In this document: piece by piece, positions 23,694 to 31,986 of the stretch | How positions within the stretch are numbered: position 1 is the stretch's first letter | How the letters are laid out: each line of letters opens with the position of its first letter | DNA from: Cohnella luojiensis | Lineage (GTDB): Bacteria > Bacillota > Bacilli > Paenibacillales > Paenibacillaceae | Length of the DNA stretch: 64,000 bases | NCBI RefSeq assembly: GCF_004564235.1 | Contig: NZ_SOMN01000005.1 | Coordinates: 62,001-126,000 of the forward strand | Direction of reading: 5' to 3' | The notes under the pieces: generated by a model | What the model saw: only the letters and a program-made list of their open reading frames with translations | Told to the model about the DNA's origin: nothing | Databases searched by the model: none | Position numbers and translations under genes: made by a program

Positions 23694-25919
23694 TTGAAGA
23701 AACAAATTGAGATAAGCGCTATGGAATGGTTTGCTTGGGGTTGGATAGGTCTGTTGTTACTGCTTAGCATTATGAACAATGGAATCTTTCAAGGGCTTGG
23801 ACTGAATAGCGGTAGTTTGTTTATTATATATGAAAGGCCATTGATCTACGGATTCTTCATAACAATTGCCGTCATGATCTGGATCTCAATTCATGTATAT
23901 CAAAAACACTTCCAACTGGAACGTAAAATGATTTATATGCTTGTTGCCTCGTTACTTTGCCTTACCTATGTGCTAAGTAGTTTCAATGCGGAATCGCCAA
24001 TCCTTGCAAAGTTTGGCGTATTTATTAGTTTGATGGTTGTTGTTTTTTTCATTGCTGGCGCATTTATAGCCCAGTACAATCGAATAGTTAACCTCCTCCC
24101 TAAAATCTATTTGATATTTGGGTATATTATTGTCATCTACGGTTTTATGAATTTATTAGGTAATACCTATCTATTGGACTCTTTATCATTTATTGACGGT
24201 GTTCGAATAACTTCCATTTTTCAATATGCGAATGCCTACGCTGTAATGTTATTGACGTTATGGATTGCCATTATAATCGAATTAATCAGAACCCCTAATC
24301 GATGGGCACGTATATTACACGGGTTCATGTTAGTGCCAGTGTGTGTTTCCTTTCTCCTTACTCTTTCCCGTGGTGCACTAATTGTATTGCCTATTATAGC
24401 TATTGTTATCTTGCTTATGTTTAAGCTCAAACAGCAAATCATGTTCATCGTCTATTCTGCCCTAGGTATGGGTTTATCCTTGCTAATCTATACGCATCTG
24501 GAGAAAGCAGGTGCAAAAGTATTCAAACTGATTCAAAAGGCAAGAGCAGAGCAAGTTCCGTTCGATACGAAATTCGTATTTTCATCGCCTTCAGTAACTT
24601 CATGGGTTTATCTTATAGGCATATCAATAATTATGAGCGCGCTTGTTCAACTAATCGTTGTTTACTTTGTACCTCGTTTAGCGGATAAAGAGAGAAAAGA
24701 TAAGTCAGTGTGGGTAGATAAAATAGTTCCGGTAGGGTTGTTGGTCGTATTTCTTGTTGGCGCAATCGCGGTGACTAGTAATAAGGTTATTCAACTACTT
24801 CCTGATGCAATACGGGCTCGTGTTGAGAATGTTAACTTACAGACACATTCCGTATATGAACGATTGACGATGTACAAGGATGCTATTGAGATTTGGAGAG
24901 AGAACCCAATCATAGGTGGAGGAGCAGGCTCATGGGAAGCCCTCTATGAACAAAATCAGTCTTACTCTTATATTAGTGCTCAAACACATGGTTACTTGAC
25001 CGAGCTACTTGTTGAAGTGGGCTTAGTGGGATTGATCATATATGTAGGTTTTATAGTATCTATTTTCTATGTTTTTATTCGATTTTATCGAAAGTCAAGC
25101 GAGTCGGAGAGGATAAGATGGATATTTTACTTTATAGTCCCCATCACCATATTGATCCACTCCCTGATCGACTTCGAGATGAGTTACATTATGTACTTGG
25201 TGTTAGTATTCCTGTGCTTAGGTGTAATGACGGGTACTCAGCGTCAACCTATTGAACTTAGTTTGAAAAAACAAACCATGTTAAGAGTTAAGTGGGTCTC
25301 ATTCGTTTTTACTTCTGCCCTAGTGCTCGTAATGGCCATATCATACGGTAATCAATTGTATGCGAATAGCAAATATAAAAATTCAGAAAGTGCCCTAGTT
25401 AATAAACAACCCTTTGATCAAATAGTAAAGGATCTAGACTCAGGGTTATCAAAATCACCCGGGCATCCTGTGTTGTTATATCAATTGGCATCACTGAATT
25501 ACCAAGCCTATGATCAAACCAAAGAAGACAATTACTTAAAGATTGCCGATAGATACATAAACAAACTAGCTATTAAAGAGCCTCATTATCGCCAAAATAT
25601 TGAACTGAACTATCTCATTAAATTGAAAATGGGTGACAGGGAGAAGGCAATAAATATTCTACTTGAAGGTGTGAGGATGTATCCATTCGAACAGTCGCTA
25701 TATGATAAAACAGCTACAGAGTTATTAAAAAAATGGGAAGAGAAACATGCTGCCGGTTCTAGTGATGCAGATTTAGTTGCTAAGCAAATAGTAGAGTTAT
25801 ATGAAGAGATGAAACGCCGTGAACAAATGATTTTAGAATTACCTAAAACAGTAGTCTTGAATAAAAAGTTTGCAGTTAGTGACACAGTGCGATTGGCATC
25901 TGAGAAAGTAAGTTCTTAG
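23694..25919 (+). CDS. O-antigen ligase-like membrane protein with C-terminal TPR region (1 of 2)
   Basis: The 741-residue product has about twelve membrane segments (about 10-550), the Wzy_C/WaaL-type block with a long outside loop (ENPIIGGGAGSWEALYEQNQ, then SYISAQTHGYLTELLVEVGLVGLIIY), and a soluble C-terminal region (about 560-741) of helical repeats like TPRs. Proteins of this type move a lipid-linked glycan to an acceptor or polymerise repeat units; WsfB in Geobacillus is the proposed S-layer ligase. A second gene with the same design lies at 42445. TTG 23694 is chosen because AGGAG lies eight bases upstream; GTG 23685 overlaps that site. The 15-base gap shows it is coupled to the initiating transferase gene. 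Confidence 0.85.
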   Translation: MKKQIEISAMEWFAWGWIGLLLLLSIMNNGIFQGLGLNSGSLFIIYERPLIYGFFITIAVMIWISIHVYQKHFQLERKMIYMLVASLLCLTYVLSSFNAESPILAKFGVFISLMVVVFFIAGAFIAQYNRIVNLLPKIYLIFGYIIVIYGFMNLLGNTYLLDSLSFIDGVRITSIFQYANAYAVMLLTLWIAIIIELIRTPNRWARILHGFMLVPVCVSFLLTLSRGALIVLPIIAIVILLMFKLKQQIMFIVYSALGMGLSLLIYTHLEKAGAKVFKLIQKARAEQVPFDTKFVFSSPSVTSWVYLIGISIIMSALVQLIVVYFVPRLADKERKDKSVWVDKIVPVGLLVVFLVGAIAVTSNKVIQLLPDAIRARVENVNLQTHSVYERLTMYKDAIEIWRENPIIGGGAGSWEALYEQNQSYSYISAQTHGYLTELLVEVGLVGLIIYVGFIVSIFYVFIRFYRKSSESERIRWIFYFIVPITILIHSLIDFEMSYIMYLVLVFLCLGVMTGTQRQPIELSLKKQTMLRVKWVSFVFTSALVLVMAISYGNQLYANSKYKNSESALVNKQPFDQIVKDLDSGLSKSPGHPVLLYQLASLNYQAYDQTKEDNYLKIADRYINKLAIKEPHYRQNIELNYLIKLKMGDREKAINILLEGVRMYPFEQSLYDKTATELLKKWEEKHAAGSSDADLVAKQIVELYEEMKRREQMILELPKTVVLNKKFAVSDTVRLASEKVSS

Positions 25920-25947
25920 AACGTAAATTAAAGGGAGGTGAACGGAT

Positions 25948-26877
25948 ATTCGAATTTCAGTCATCATACCAACTCTAAATGCAGCTTCCTATATTAAGAA
26001 GTTAATAGAGAGCTTGAGAAGTCAAACAGAACAGCCGTACGAGATTATCGTCGTAGATTCAACTTCAGACGATAATACTGTTGCGATCGCCAGAGAAATG
26101 GGAGTGATTGTGCTCACGGTTAGCCGCAAATCATTCGATCATGGTGGTACTCGCAATTATGCAGCATCACATGCAACCGGCGATATCTTCGTATTTATCA
26201 CGCAAGATGCGTTGCCGTCGGATAATGTTTTTCTTGAGAATCTAATTAAACCATTTGAAAGTTCTGATATTGCCGCGGCATATGGCAGGCAAGTTGCAGT
26301 GTCGGGTACACCAATTCTCGAAAGGATTGCCAAAGAGGTTAATTACCCATTGGAATCCATGATCAAATCGCTAGCCAATGTAAAGAGGTTCGGGATAAAG
26401 ACATTCTTCTTCACGAATGTATGCTCCGCTATACGAAGTAAGACTTTTCGGGAGATTGGTGGATTCCCTGCTCCTATTATGTCAAACGAAGACATGATAC
26501 TAGCTGCCAAGTGCATTTTAGCAGGCTATTCCATTGCTTATGCCGCAGAAGCTCGCGTAGACCATTCACACGATTACACGCTTAAAGAAGTATTTGGACG
26601 CTATTTTGATATTGGCGGCTCTCTAAGACTTAATAAATGGATTCTAACTTATGCAACGGCTGAGGGTGAAGGTACTCGGCTTATGAAAACGCAAATGCAT
26701 CAACTTATGAAGCCGAAGATGTGGCGTTGGATACCTAGATGGATAGCTGAATCAGCTGTTAAATATCTTGGATATCGCCTAGGGCTTATGTTCCACGTTA
26801 TTCCGCCGAAGCTTCGTCCGAAGTGTAGTATGCATCCTTTTTTCTGGGAGCACAGAGAGATCACTAAATCCATGTGA
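25948..26877 (+). CDS. GT2 family glycosyltransferase, apparent ATT start codon
   Basis: The 309-residue frame reads IRISVIIPTLNAASYIKKLIESLRSQ and continues EIIVVDSTSDDNTVAIARE, the standard nucleotide-binding start of GT2 (GT-A) enzymes; later come DGDIFVFITQDALP-like GDIFVFITQDALP (DxD position as QDA) and SNEDMILAAKCILAGYSI (acid/base ED). No ATG, GTG or TTG exists before residue 23. A very good ribosome-binding site, GGGAGGTGA at 25933-25941, sits six bases before ATT 25948, which follows the in-frame stop TGA by two codons. So translation probably starts at ATT, or an ATG has been lost by mutation or a sequencing error. Homologues with rhamnosyltransferase annotations share the DHGGTRNYAA segment. 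It lies 28 bases after the ligase gene. Confidence 0.82.
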   Translation: MRISVIIPTLNAASYIKKLIESLRSQTEQPYEIIVVDSTSDDNTVAIAREMGVIVLTVSRKSFDHGGTRNYAASHATGDIFVFITQDALPSDNVFLENLIKPFESSDIAAAYGRQVAVSGTPILERIAKEVNYPLESMIKSLANVKRFGIKTFFFTNVCSAIRSKTFREIGGFPAPIMSNEDMILAAKCILAGYSIAYAAEARVDHSHDYTLKEVFGRYFDIGGSLRLNKWILTYATAEGEGTRLMKTQMHQLMKPKMWRWIPRWIAESAVKYLGYRLGLMFHVIPPKLRPKCSMHPFFWEHREITKSM

Positions 26878-26893
26878 AAGGATGATGGATGAT

Positions 26894-27385
26894 ATGAATC
26901 CAAAATATCTCAGATTAGCAGCACTTATTGTAATTGTAATGATCATCGGGGGAGGTATCGGCTGGTATCAGTCCGTAGAGGCTGATAGCACGTCTACTCC
27001 TGGAAATATCGACGATCCAATAGTAACGAAAAGCTATGTAGATCAGAATGTTGCTAAGCTAGTGGCGGAAGAGATAGAGAAGTTAGGCTCAGGAGGATCA
27101 GGCGCGTCAGCTAAGTTAGAGGTTGTTACTGTTCCATGGGGAAGCAAGGTTATCGTGGAAGATGGCGGAGAATTAATCGTGCGAAGCGGTAAAGCTGTTG
27201 CTTATAGCACGGACAAGAATGGTTTGTCAGATATGACTGATGGATTGGATATTGCTCCTGGTAAGCCGGTTGCAGCTAATCATTTGATTCTATTCCCAAG
27301 AGGCGGCCGCGGCGTTGAGGCGGATCCTAAGCAGACTAAGGGTTTGATTGTGTTGGTTCGTGGGGAATATATATTAGAAAACTAG
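26894..27385 (+). CDS. Small membrane-anchored protein of unknown function in the glycan locus
   Basis: The 163-residue product has one N-terminal membrane segment (about 7-25, LAALIVIVMIIGGGIGWY), a short linker with DDPIVTKSYVDQNVAKLVAEEIEKL, a Gly/Ser hinge (GSGGSGAS) and a compact outside domain that may be beta-rich (VTVPWGSKVIVEDGGELIVRSG ... LILFPRGGRGV). I do not recognise a characterised family. In-frame ATGs at 26882 and 26885 are too close to AAAGG, so 26894 is preferred. It is tightly packed between a GT2 gene and cysC and therefore probably part of the glycan operon, perhaps as an assembly or regulatory factor. Confidence 0.7.
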   Translation: MNPKYLRLAALIVIVMIIGGGIGWYQSVEADSTSTPGNIDDPIVTKSYVDQNVAKLVAEEIEKLGSGGSGASAKLEVVTVPWGSKVIVEDGGELIVRSGKAVAYSTDKNGLSDMTDGLDIAPGKPVAANHLILFPRGGRGVEADPKQTKGLIVLVRGEYILEN

Positions 27386-27420
27386 CACATCTTAAAATTA
27401 CAGAAAGGGCGCTGGTGATA

Positions 27421-28023
27421 ATGGAAGGCCCAACAATGCTTACTAAACAACATTATCGTGTCTCGAAAGCTATGAGGCAAAATAAAAATAATCATAAGAG
27501 TTGCGTATTATGGCTTACAGGACTGTCAGGTTCAGGGAAATCTACGGTAGCTGATGCATTAGATAAGTATTTTTACGAAAATGAAATAAAGTCATATGTT
27601 TTAGACGGGGATAATATTCGACTAGGGCTTAACAAAAACCTGGGATTCAGTTCAGCTGATCGAACTGAAAATATTCGGCGTGTAGGAGAAGTTTCGAAAC
27701 TTTTCGTTGATGCAGGTACTATCTCGATTGCGGCTTTTATATCTCCTTTTATGGATGATCGAAATGAAGTTAGAAGGCTTTTTGGAGAGGGAGAGTTTAT
27801 AGAAGTCTATATTAAATGCCCTATAGATATATGTGAAAAACGTGATCCCAAAGGCCTCTACAAAAAGGCAAGAGAAGGCATATTGCAAGAATTTACTGGA
27901 ATTAGCTCGCCTTATGAAGAACCCAATGATTCCGAAGTTGTAGTACAAACGGACAAATACTCTATTGAAGAGAGTGTACAGATGATCGTTGAATACCTAA
28001 TGAAGAAGAAGATTATCAAGTAG
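27421..28023 (+). CDS. cysC: Adenylylsulfate (APS) kinase
   Basis: The 200-residue product has the APS kinase P-loop GLSGSGKST, DGDNIRLGLNKNLGFSSADRTENIRRVGEVSKL (APS-binding loop), AAFISPF and ARDPKGLYKKAREG-like KRDPKGLYKKAREG with FTGISSPYEEP, all diagnostic for CysC. It makes PAPS, the sulfate donor, from APS and ATP. In the common FISPYRxDR segment the Arg is Met here (FISPFMDDR). No ATP sulfurylase or PAPS reductase gene is near, so a role in ordinary cysteine synthesis is less likely than PAPS supply for the sulfotransferase at 30264. GTG 27415 is another possible start. It lies in the middle of glycan genes. Confidence 0.93.
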   Translation: MEGPTMLTKQHYRVSKAMRQNKNNHKSCVLWLTGLSGSGKSTVADALDKYFYENEIKSYVLDGDNIRLGLNKNLGFSSADRTENIRRVGEVSKLFVDAGTISIAAFISPFMDDRNEVRRLFGEGEFIEVYIKCPIDICEKRDPKGLYKKAREGILQEFTGISSPYEEPNDSEVVVQTDKYSIEESVQMIVEYLMKKKIIK

Positions 28024-28076
28024 ATAGTTAGACTAAGTTAGGTAATGCAAATTCTATTTATAAGGGAATGTTCGAA

Positions 28077-28883
28077 GTGGCTAACCCGATTCAATTGATT
28101 AAAGCTTTATGGTACCACAAGAATCTTATTTCTCAATTTATTATAAGGGATGTTATTGCCAGATATAGAGGTTCCTATTTAGGTATATTGTGGTCATTTA
28201 TTAATCCTCTACTGATGTTGGTAGTATATACATTTGTTTTCAGTGAAATTTTTAAGGCTAAGTGGGGAACAGACAATGGAAGTACGATGGAATACGCTCT
28301 AATGATTTTTTGTGGACTAATTACTTTTAATATATTTGCTGAACTCCTCGGCAAGGCGCCAAGTTTGATAATTAATCATTCGAGTTATGTTACCAAAGTT
28401 GTTTTTCCGCTTGAAATATTACCAGTTTCAATTATGGGCTCTACTCTAATTCATAGCGGAATAAGTTTGCTGATATTAATATTTAGTAATCTTATTGCGT
28501 TTCGCGAAATACATTGGACATTAATCTTAATACCTATTGTACTTTTACCATTAATATTTTTGTCAATAGGGATTGGATGGGTTTTGTCTTCGTTGGGAGT
28601 TTATCTTAGAGATATTGGACAGATAGTAGGGATTATTCTTCAGGCAATGATGTTATTAAGCCCTATTTTTTATTCGGTCTCAACGCTTCCTAGTACTTAT
28701 CAGCTTTTATTCGCTTTTAATCCCGTTAGTTATGTAATAGAAGATATGAGACTAATCGTTCTGCAGGGACAATTACCACATTTCTATTCTCTTATAATTG
28801 AATATGCAATCGGAATATTAATCTTTTATGCAGGATATATCTGGTTCAATAAGTCTCGCAAAGGTTTTTCTGATGTATTATAG
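28077..28883 (+). CDS. wzm: ABC-2 type polysaccharide exporter permease (Wzm)
   Basis: The 268-residue permease has an N-terminal cytoplasmic helix followed by FIIRDVIARYRGSYLGILWSFINPLLMLVVYTFVFS, the standard Wzm/TagG opening, and six membrane segments in all. A GTG at 28077 gives good spacing to AAGGGA; ATG 28068 abuts that site. Together with the adjacent Wzt it forms the exporter for undecaprenyl-linked glycans made in the cytoplasm, as for O9a O antigen, teichoic acid and Geobacillus S-layer glycan. The 29-base gap to wzt indicates co-translation. Confidence 0.93.
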   Translation: MANPIQLIKALWYHKNLISQFIIRDVIARYRGSYLGILWSFINPLLMLVVYTFVFSEIFKAKWGTDNGSTMEYALMIFCGLITFNIFAELLGKAPSLIINHSSYVTKVVFPLEILPVSIMGSTLIHSGISLLILIFSNLIAFREIHWTLILIPIVLLPLIFLSIGIGWVLSSLGVYLRDIGQIVGIILQAMMLLSPIFYSVSTLPSTYQLLFAFNPVSYVIEDMRLIVLQGQLPHFYSLIIEYAIGILIFYAGYIWFNKSRKGFSDVL

Positions 28884-28912
28884 ATATTAAGTTATGATGC
28901 GGCGGTGTAGAA

Positions 28913-30235
28913 ATGGAACGACAAACTGCAATTTCAGTTAGAGGGGTTTCTAAAATATTTAAAATCTACAATAAGCCCCAGGACCGGTTGAAACAAACAT
29001 TGTTCAGAGGTAAGCGTCGTTATTATACAGAATTTAGTGCTTTAAATGATATCTCTTTTGACGTATACAAAGGAGAAACCATTGGGATTATAGGTCGAAA
29101 CGGTTCAGGGAAAAGCACACTCCTTCAAATAATTGCAGGCACGCTAAACTCTTCTAAAGGTACTGTGGAAGTTAACGGAAGGGTCGCTGCTTTACTTGAA
29201 CTAGGTAGTGGGTTTAATCCAGAATTCACCGGGCGAGAAAACGTATATATGAATGGTTCCATTCTCGGACTGGATAAAGAACATATAGACCATCTGTATC
29301 CTAAAATATTAGAATTTGCGGATATAGGTGATTTTATTGATCAACCGGTAAAAACTTATTCCAGTGGGATGTCTGTTCGACTAGCATTTGCTGTTCAGGC
29401 AATGGTTCCCAAAGAGGTATTGATTGTAGATGAGGCTCTAGCTGTTGGAGATGAATTGTTCCAAAGGAAATGTTATGCAAAAATTGAAGAGTTTAAGAAC
29501 CAAGGCGGAACCATATTATTTGTTTCGCATTCTGCATCCAGCATAATTGAATTGTGCGATCGTGCTGTTTTAATTGATTCTGGAGAGATGCTATTGGTAG
29601 ATCGTTCGAAAAAAGTCGTGAACCTCTATCAGAAGCTAATATATGCACCTTCAGATAAACGTGAGCGACTAAAAGAAGAGATAAGAAATGTAGTAACAGA
29701 AGATAGACCTAATGTAATGGTGATTGAGAAGAGAAGCAACTCCGCTGATGATAAGGAAATGTTCGACTCAAACTTAAATCCAATAGAAACCGTTCAGTAT
29801 GAAACAAGAGGTGCTCAGATATTTGATTCGGAAATAACGACATTAAGTGGTGAAAAAGTAAATCTGTTAAAAACTGGTAGCCGATATGTTTGGCGCTACT
29901 ACGTAAATTTCACCCAAGAATGTTACAATGTGAGATTTGGTATGATGATAAAAACAATAAGTGGATTAGATCTAGGTGGTGCTGCAACATCATTGGCAAG
30001 TGAGGGAATACCTCTCGTCCAACCAGGTCAGACTATAAAGGTAGAATTTACTTTTAGTCCAAGATTGAATGCTGGGATGTATTTTTTAAATGGAGGAGTT
30101 CTTGGTATCACGGATGATGGGGAAGTTTATCTGGACCGTAGGATTGATTTAGCTGCATTTAAGATACTACAACAAGAGGGAAGCTTGATTACTTCTACAG
30201 TGGATTTTGGAGTAACGCCCAATATTAGTTACTAA
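28913..30235 (+). CDS. wzt: Polysaccharide exporter ATP-binding protein with C-terminal Wzt-type domain
   Basis: The 440-residue ATPase has Walker A GRNGSGKST (about 61-69), FTGRENVYMNG, signature YSSGMSVRLAFAV (about 148) and Walker B VLIVDEALAVGDELF (about 169). After residue 270 it carries an extra domain of about 160 residues (SEITTLSGEKVNLLKTG, RFGMMIKTISGLDLGGAAT, YFLNGGVLGI), matching the Wzt C-terminal beta-sandwich. In E. coli O9a and Raoultella that domain binds the chemically modified chain end and is needed for export of finished chains. This implies that the glycan here carries a terminal modification; the neighbouring sulfotransferase is the best visible candidate. ATG 28913 has GGCGGTG upstream. 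Confidence 0.93.
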   Translation: MERQTAISVRGVSKIFKIYNKPQDRLKQTLFRGKRRYYTEFSALNDISFDVYKGETIGIIGRNGSGKSTLLQIIAGTLNSSKGTVEVNGRVAALLELGSGFNPEFTGRENVYMNGSILGLDKEHIDHLYPKILEFADIGDFIDQPVKTYSSGMSVRLAFAVQAMVPKEVLIVDEALAVGDELFQRKCYAKIEEFKNQGGTILFVSHSASSIIELCDRAVLIDSGEMLLVDRSKKVVNLYQKLIYAPSDKRERLKEEIRNVVTEDRPNVMVIEKRSNSADDKEMFDSNLNPIETVQYETRGAQIFDSEITTLSGEKVNLLKTGSRYVWRYYVNFTQECYNVRFGMMIKTISGLDLGGAATSLASEGIPLVQPGQTIKVEFTFSPRLNAGMYFLNGGVLGITDDGEVYLDRRIDLAAFKILQQEGSLITSTVDFGVTPNISY

Positions 30236-30263
30236 GAAATTGATTTAAAAGGGGGACTAGGTA

Positions 30264-31964
30264 ATGAATAGTCCAAAGTCTAAAGCGATTTGCATATTAG
30301 GAATGCATAGAAGTGGTACTTCCGTAATTACAAAAGCGATAAATCTGTTAGGCGCGTATGTGGGAGATGAAAAGGATTTGTTGCCCCCAGTGGAAGGAAA
30401 CAATCCCGAGGGCTTTTGGGAATATGGGGACTTTGTTGTTCTACAGGATAAAATACTTAAAGAGTTTGGGCTTACCTGGGATACTGATAAACCATTACCG
30501 ACAGGATGGACTAAATCACCTCTAATTCGTCCTTTCCGCGAAAGAATTAAGACAATAATATCTGAAAAATTTTCTGACAAACCACTATGGGCCTGGAAAG
30601 ACCCGCGCTCATGCCTGTTATTGCCATTATGGCAGGAAATATTAGAAGAATTGAATATTGATATTGCTTATGTTGTAGTTTTTCGAAATCCATTAGACGT
30701 GATGGCATCTTTACAAAAGAGAGACGATATTAGTCAAGATTATGCTGAGAAAATCTGGTATAACTATTCATTGACATCATTATATGACTTGATAAGCAAA
30801 CAAGATTCTCAAAGAATCTTCATCCAATATGATCAGTTTATATCTGATGCACTCGGGCATTTAAAAGAGATACAGAAGAAGCTTCGTATTAACTCTTTTA
30901 GCAACGTAGAGAAAGAAGGAGTAGAGGGGCTTATTAAACCCGATCTTCGCCATAGTTTCACTACTCAAGAAGAATTATTACAAAGCAATGAGATTTCTTC
31001 ACAAACTAAAGAAATATATAATTATTACTTAAACAACATTGATCTATTTGATGATGATAAAACAATAAATTACATTAAAACGCAGCATCAAGCACGGCTT
31101 GAAGAGCAATATACTAAATACGCAACTAACGATAGCATACAAATCTTTTGGAAAAGAAATGACGAAGAATTTGAAGAAGCTAATTCAAATATGGATACCA
31201 TCTACAGTGGCCCTCTTTTTCATAAATATGAGTTCGAACTTCCTGTTTCAAAAGAACATTCGATACGAATTGATCCATCGATTGGATATTCAATATTTGA
31301 AATACGAGATATTATTCTTTATGGGATTGATGAGTTGGGCGAAGAAATCGGCATTTTTTCACTAGATAAGGGTAATACAAATTTGCATATAACAAATGGA
31401 GTAATAATAGGGAACACTTATTTAGTATTAAGTGGAAATGATCCTCAGATTTATTTAGATAATATCACAGTGGTGGAATCCTTTGCGAAATATAAGTTAG
31501 TAATCGATATGTGGTTTGGGGAAATCATATCTCCATTTTCTGCAATGATGATACAAACAGAATTGAATGCTTTAAGGACAAGGGATGAGGAAAATTCTGC
31601 TGCTCGATTGATGGCAACGGAGATGTTGAGTAGAGAAAGTTCTATCCGGAACAGCGAAAGGGAGATCTACAACGCATTATTAAAAGAATTCAATCAAATA
31701 ACGGCTACCCATCAAAATGAAAGAATGAAATCCTCCACATTATCCAAAGAATTGGGTCTAATCAGTGAGAAATTTGAAATTGAGAAGGATAAAAATATTG
31801 TTCTTAGAAGAGAAATAAATCAAGCGAACGAAAATATTAGTACACTAGAATCCACAATACGAGAACAAAATGAGTTGCTTAACACGATATTAAAGTCAAA
31901 GTCATGGGGGCTAACTAAACCCCTAAGACTATTAAGCTCCAAAGTGAAAAAAATCATGAAATAA
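30264..31964 (+). CDS. Sulfotransferase with beta-sandwich-like middle region and C-terminal coiled coil
   Basis: The 566-residue product starts with a PAPS-binding loop ICILGMHRSGTS (residues 9-20, the 5'-phosphosulfate motif), PLWAWKDPRSCLLLPLW (about 110) and the 3'-phosphate motif VVVFRNPLDVMASL (about 135-148), typical of Sulfotransfer_3 enzymes. Residues about 285-425 form a second domain (IQIFWKRNDEEF ... YEFELP ... SIRIDPSIG) of a type that recurs in polysaccharide enzymes. Residues about 433-540 are charged heptads, strongly coiled-coil, ending in SKSWGLTKPLRLL, a tail common at the ends of membrane-bound glycan enzymes. The layout catalytic-coiled coil-amphipathic tail resembles WbdD. 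ATG 30264 follows GGGGGA. It lies directly after wzt. Confidence 0.85.
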   Translation: MNSPKSKAICILGMHRSGTSVITKAINLLGAYVGDEKDLLPPVEGNNPEGFWEYGDFVVLQDKILKEFGLTWDTDKPLPTGWTKSPLIRPFRERIKTIISEKFSDKPLWAWKDPRSCLLLPLWQEILEELNIDIAYVVVFRNPLDVMASLQKRDDISQDYAEKIWYNYSLTSLYDLISKQDSQRIFIQYDQFISDALGHLKEIQKKLRINSFSNVEKEGVEGLIKPDLRHSFTTQEELLQSNEISSQTKEIYNYYLNNIDLFDDDKTINYIKTQHQARLEEQYTKYATNDSIQIFWKRNDEEFEEANSNMDTIYSGPLFHKYEFELPVSKEHSIRIDPSIGYSIFEIRDIILYGIDELGEEIGIFSLDKGNTNLHITNGVIIGNTYLVLSGNDPQIYLDNITVVESFAKYKLVIDMWFGEIISPFSAMMIQTELNALRTRDEENSAARLMATEMLSRESSIRNSEREIYNALLKEFNQITATHQNERMKSSTLSKELGLISEKFEIEKDKNIVLRREINQANENISTLESTIREQNELLNTILKSKSWGLTKPLRLLSSKVKKIMK

Positions 31965-31986
31965 TAAAACCGATAGGGTGAGATTC

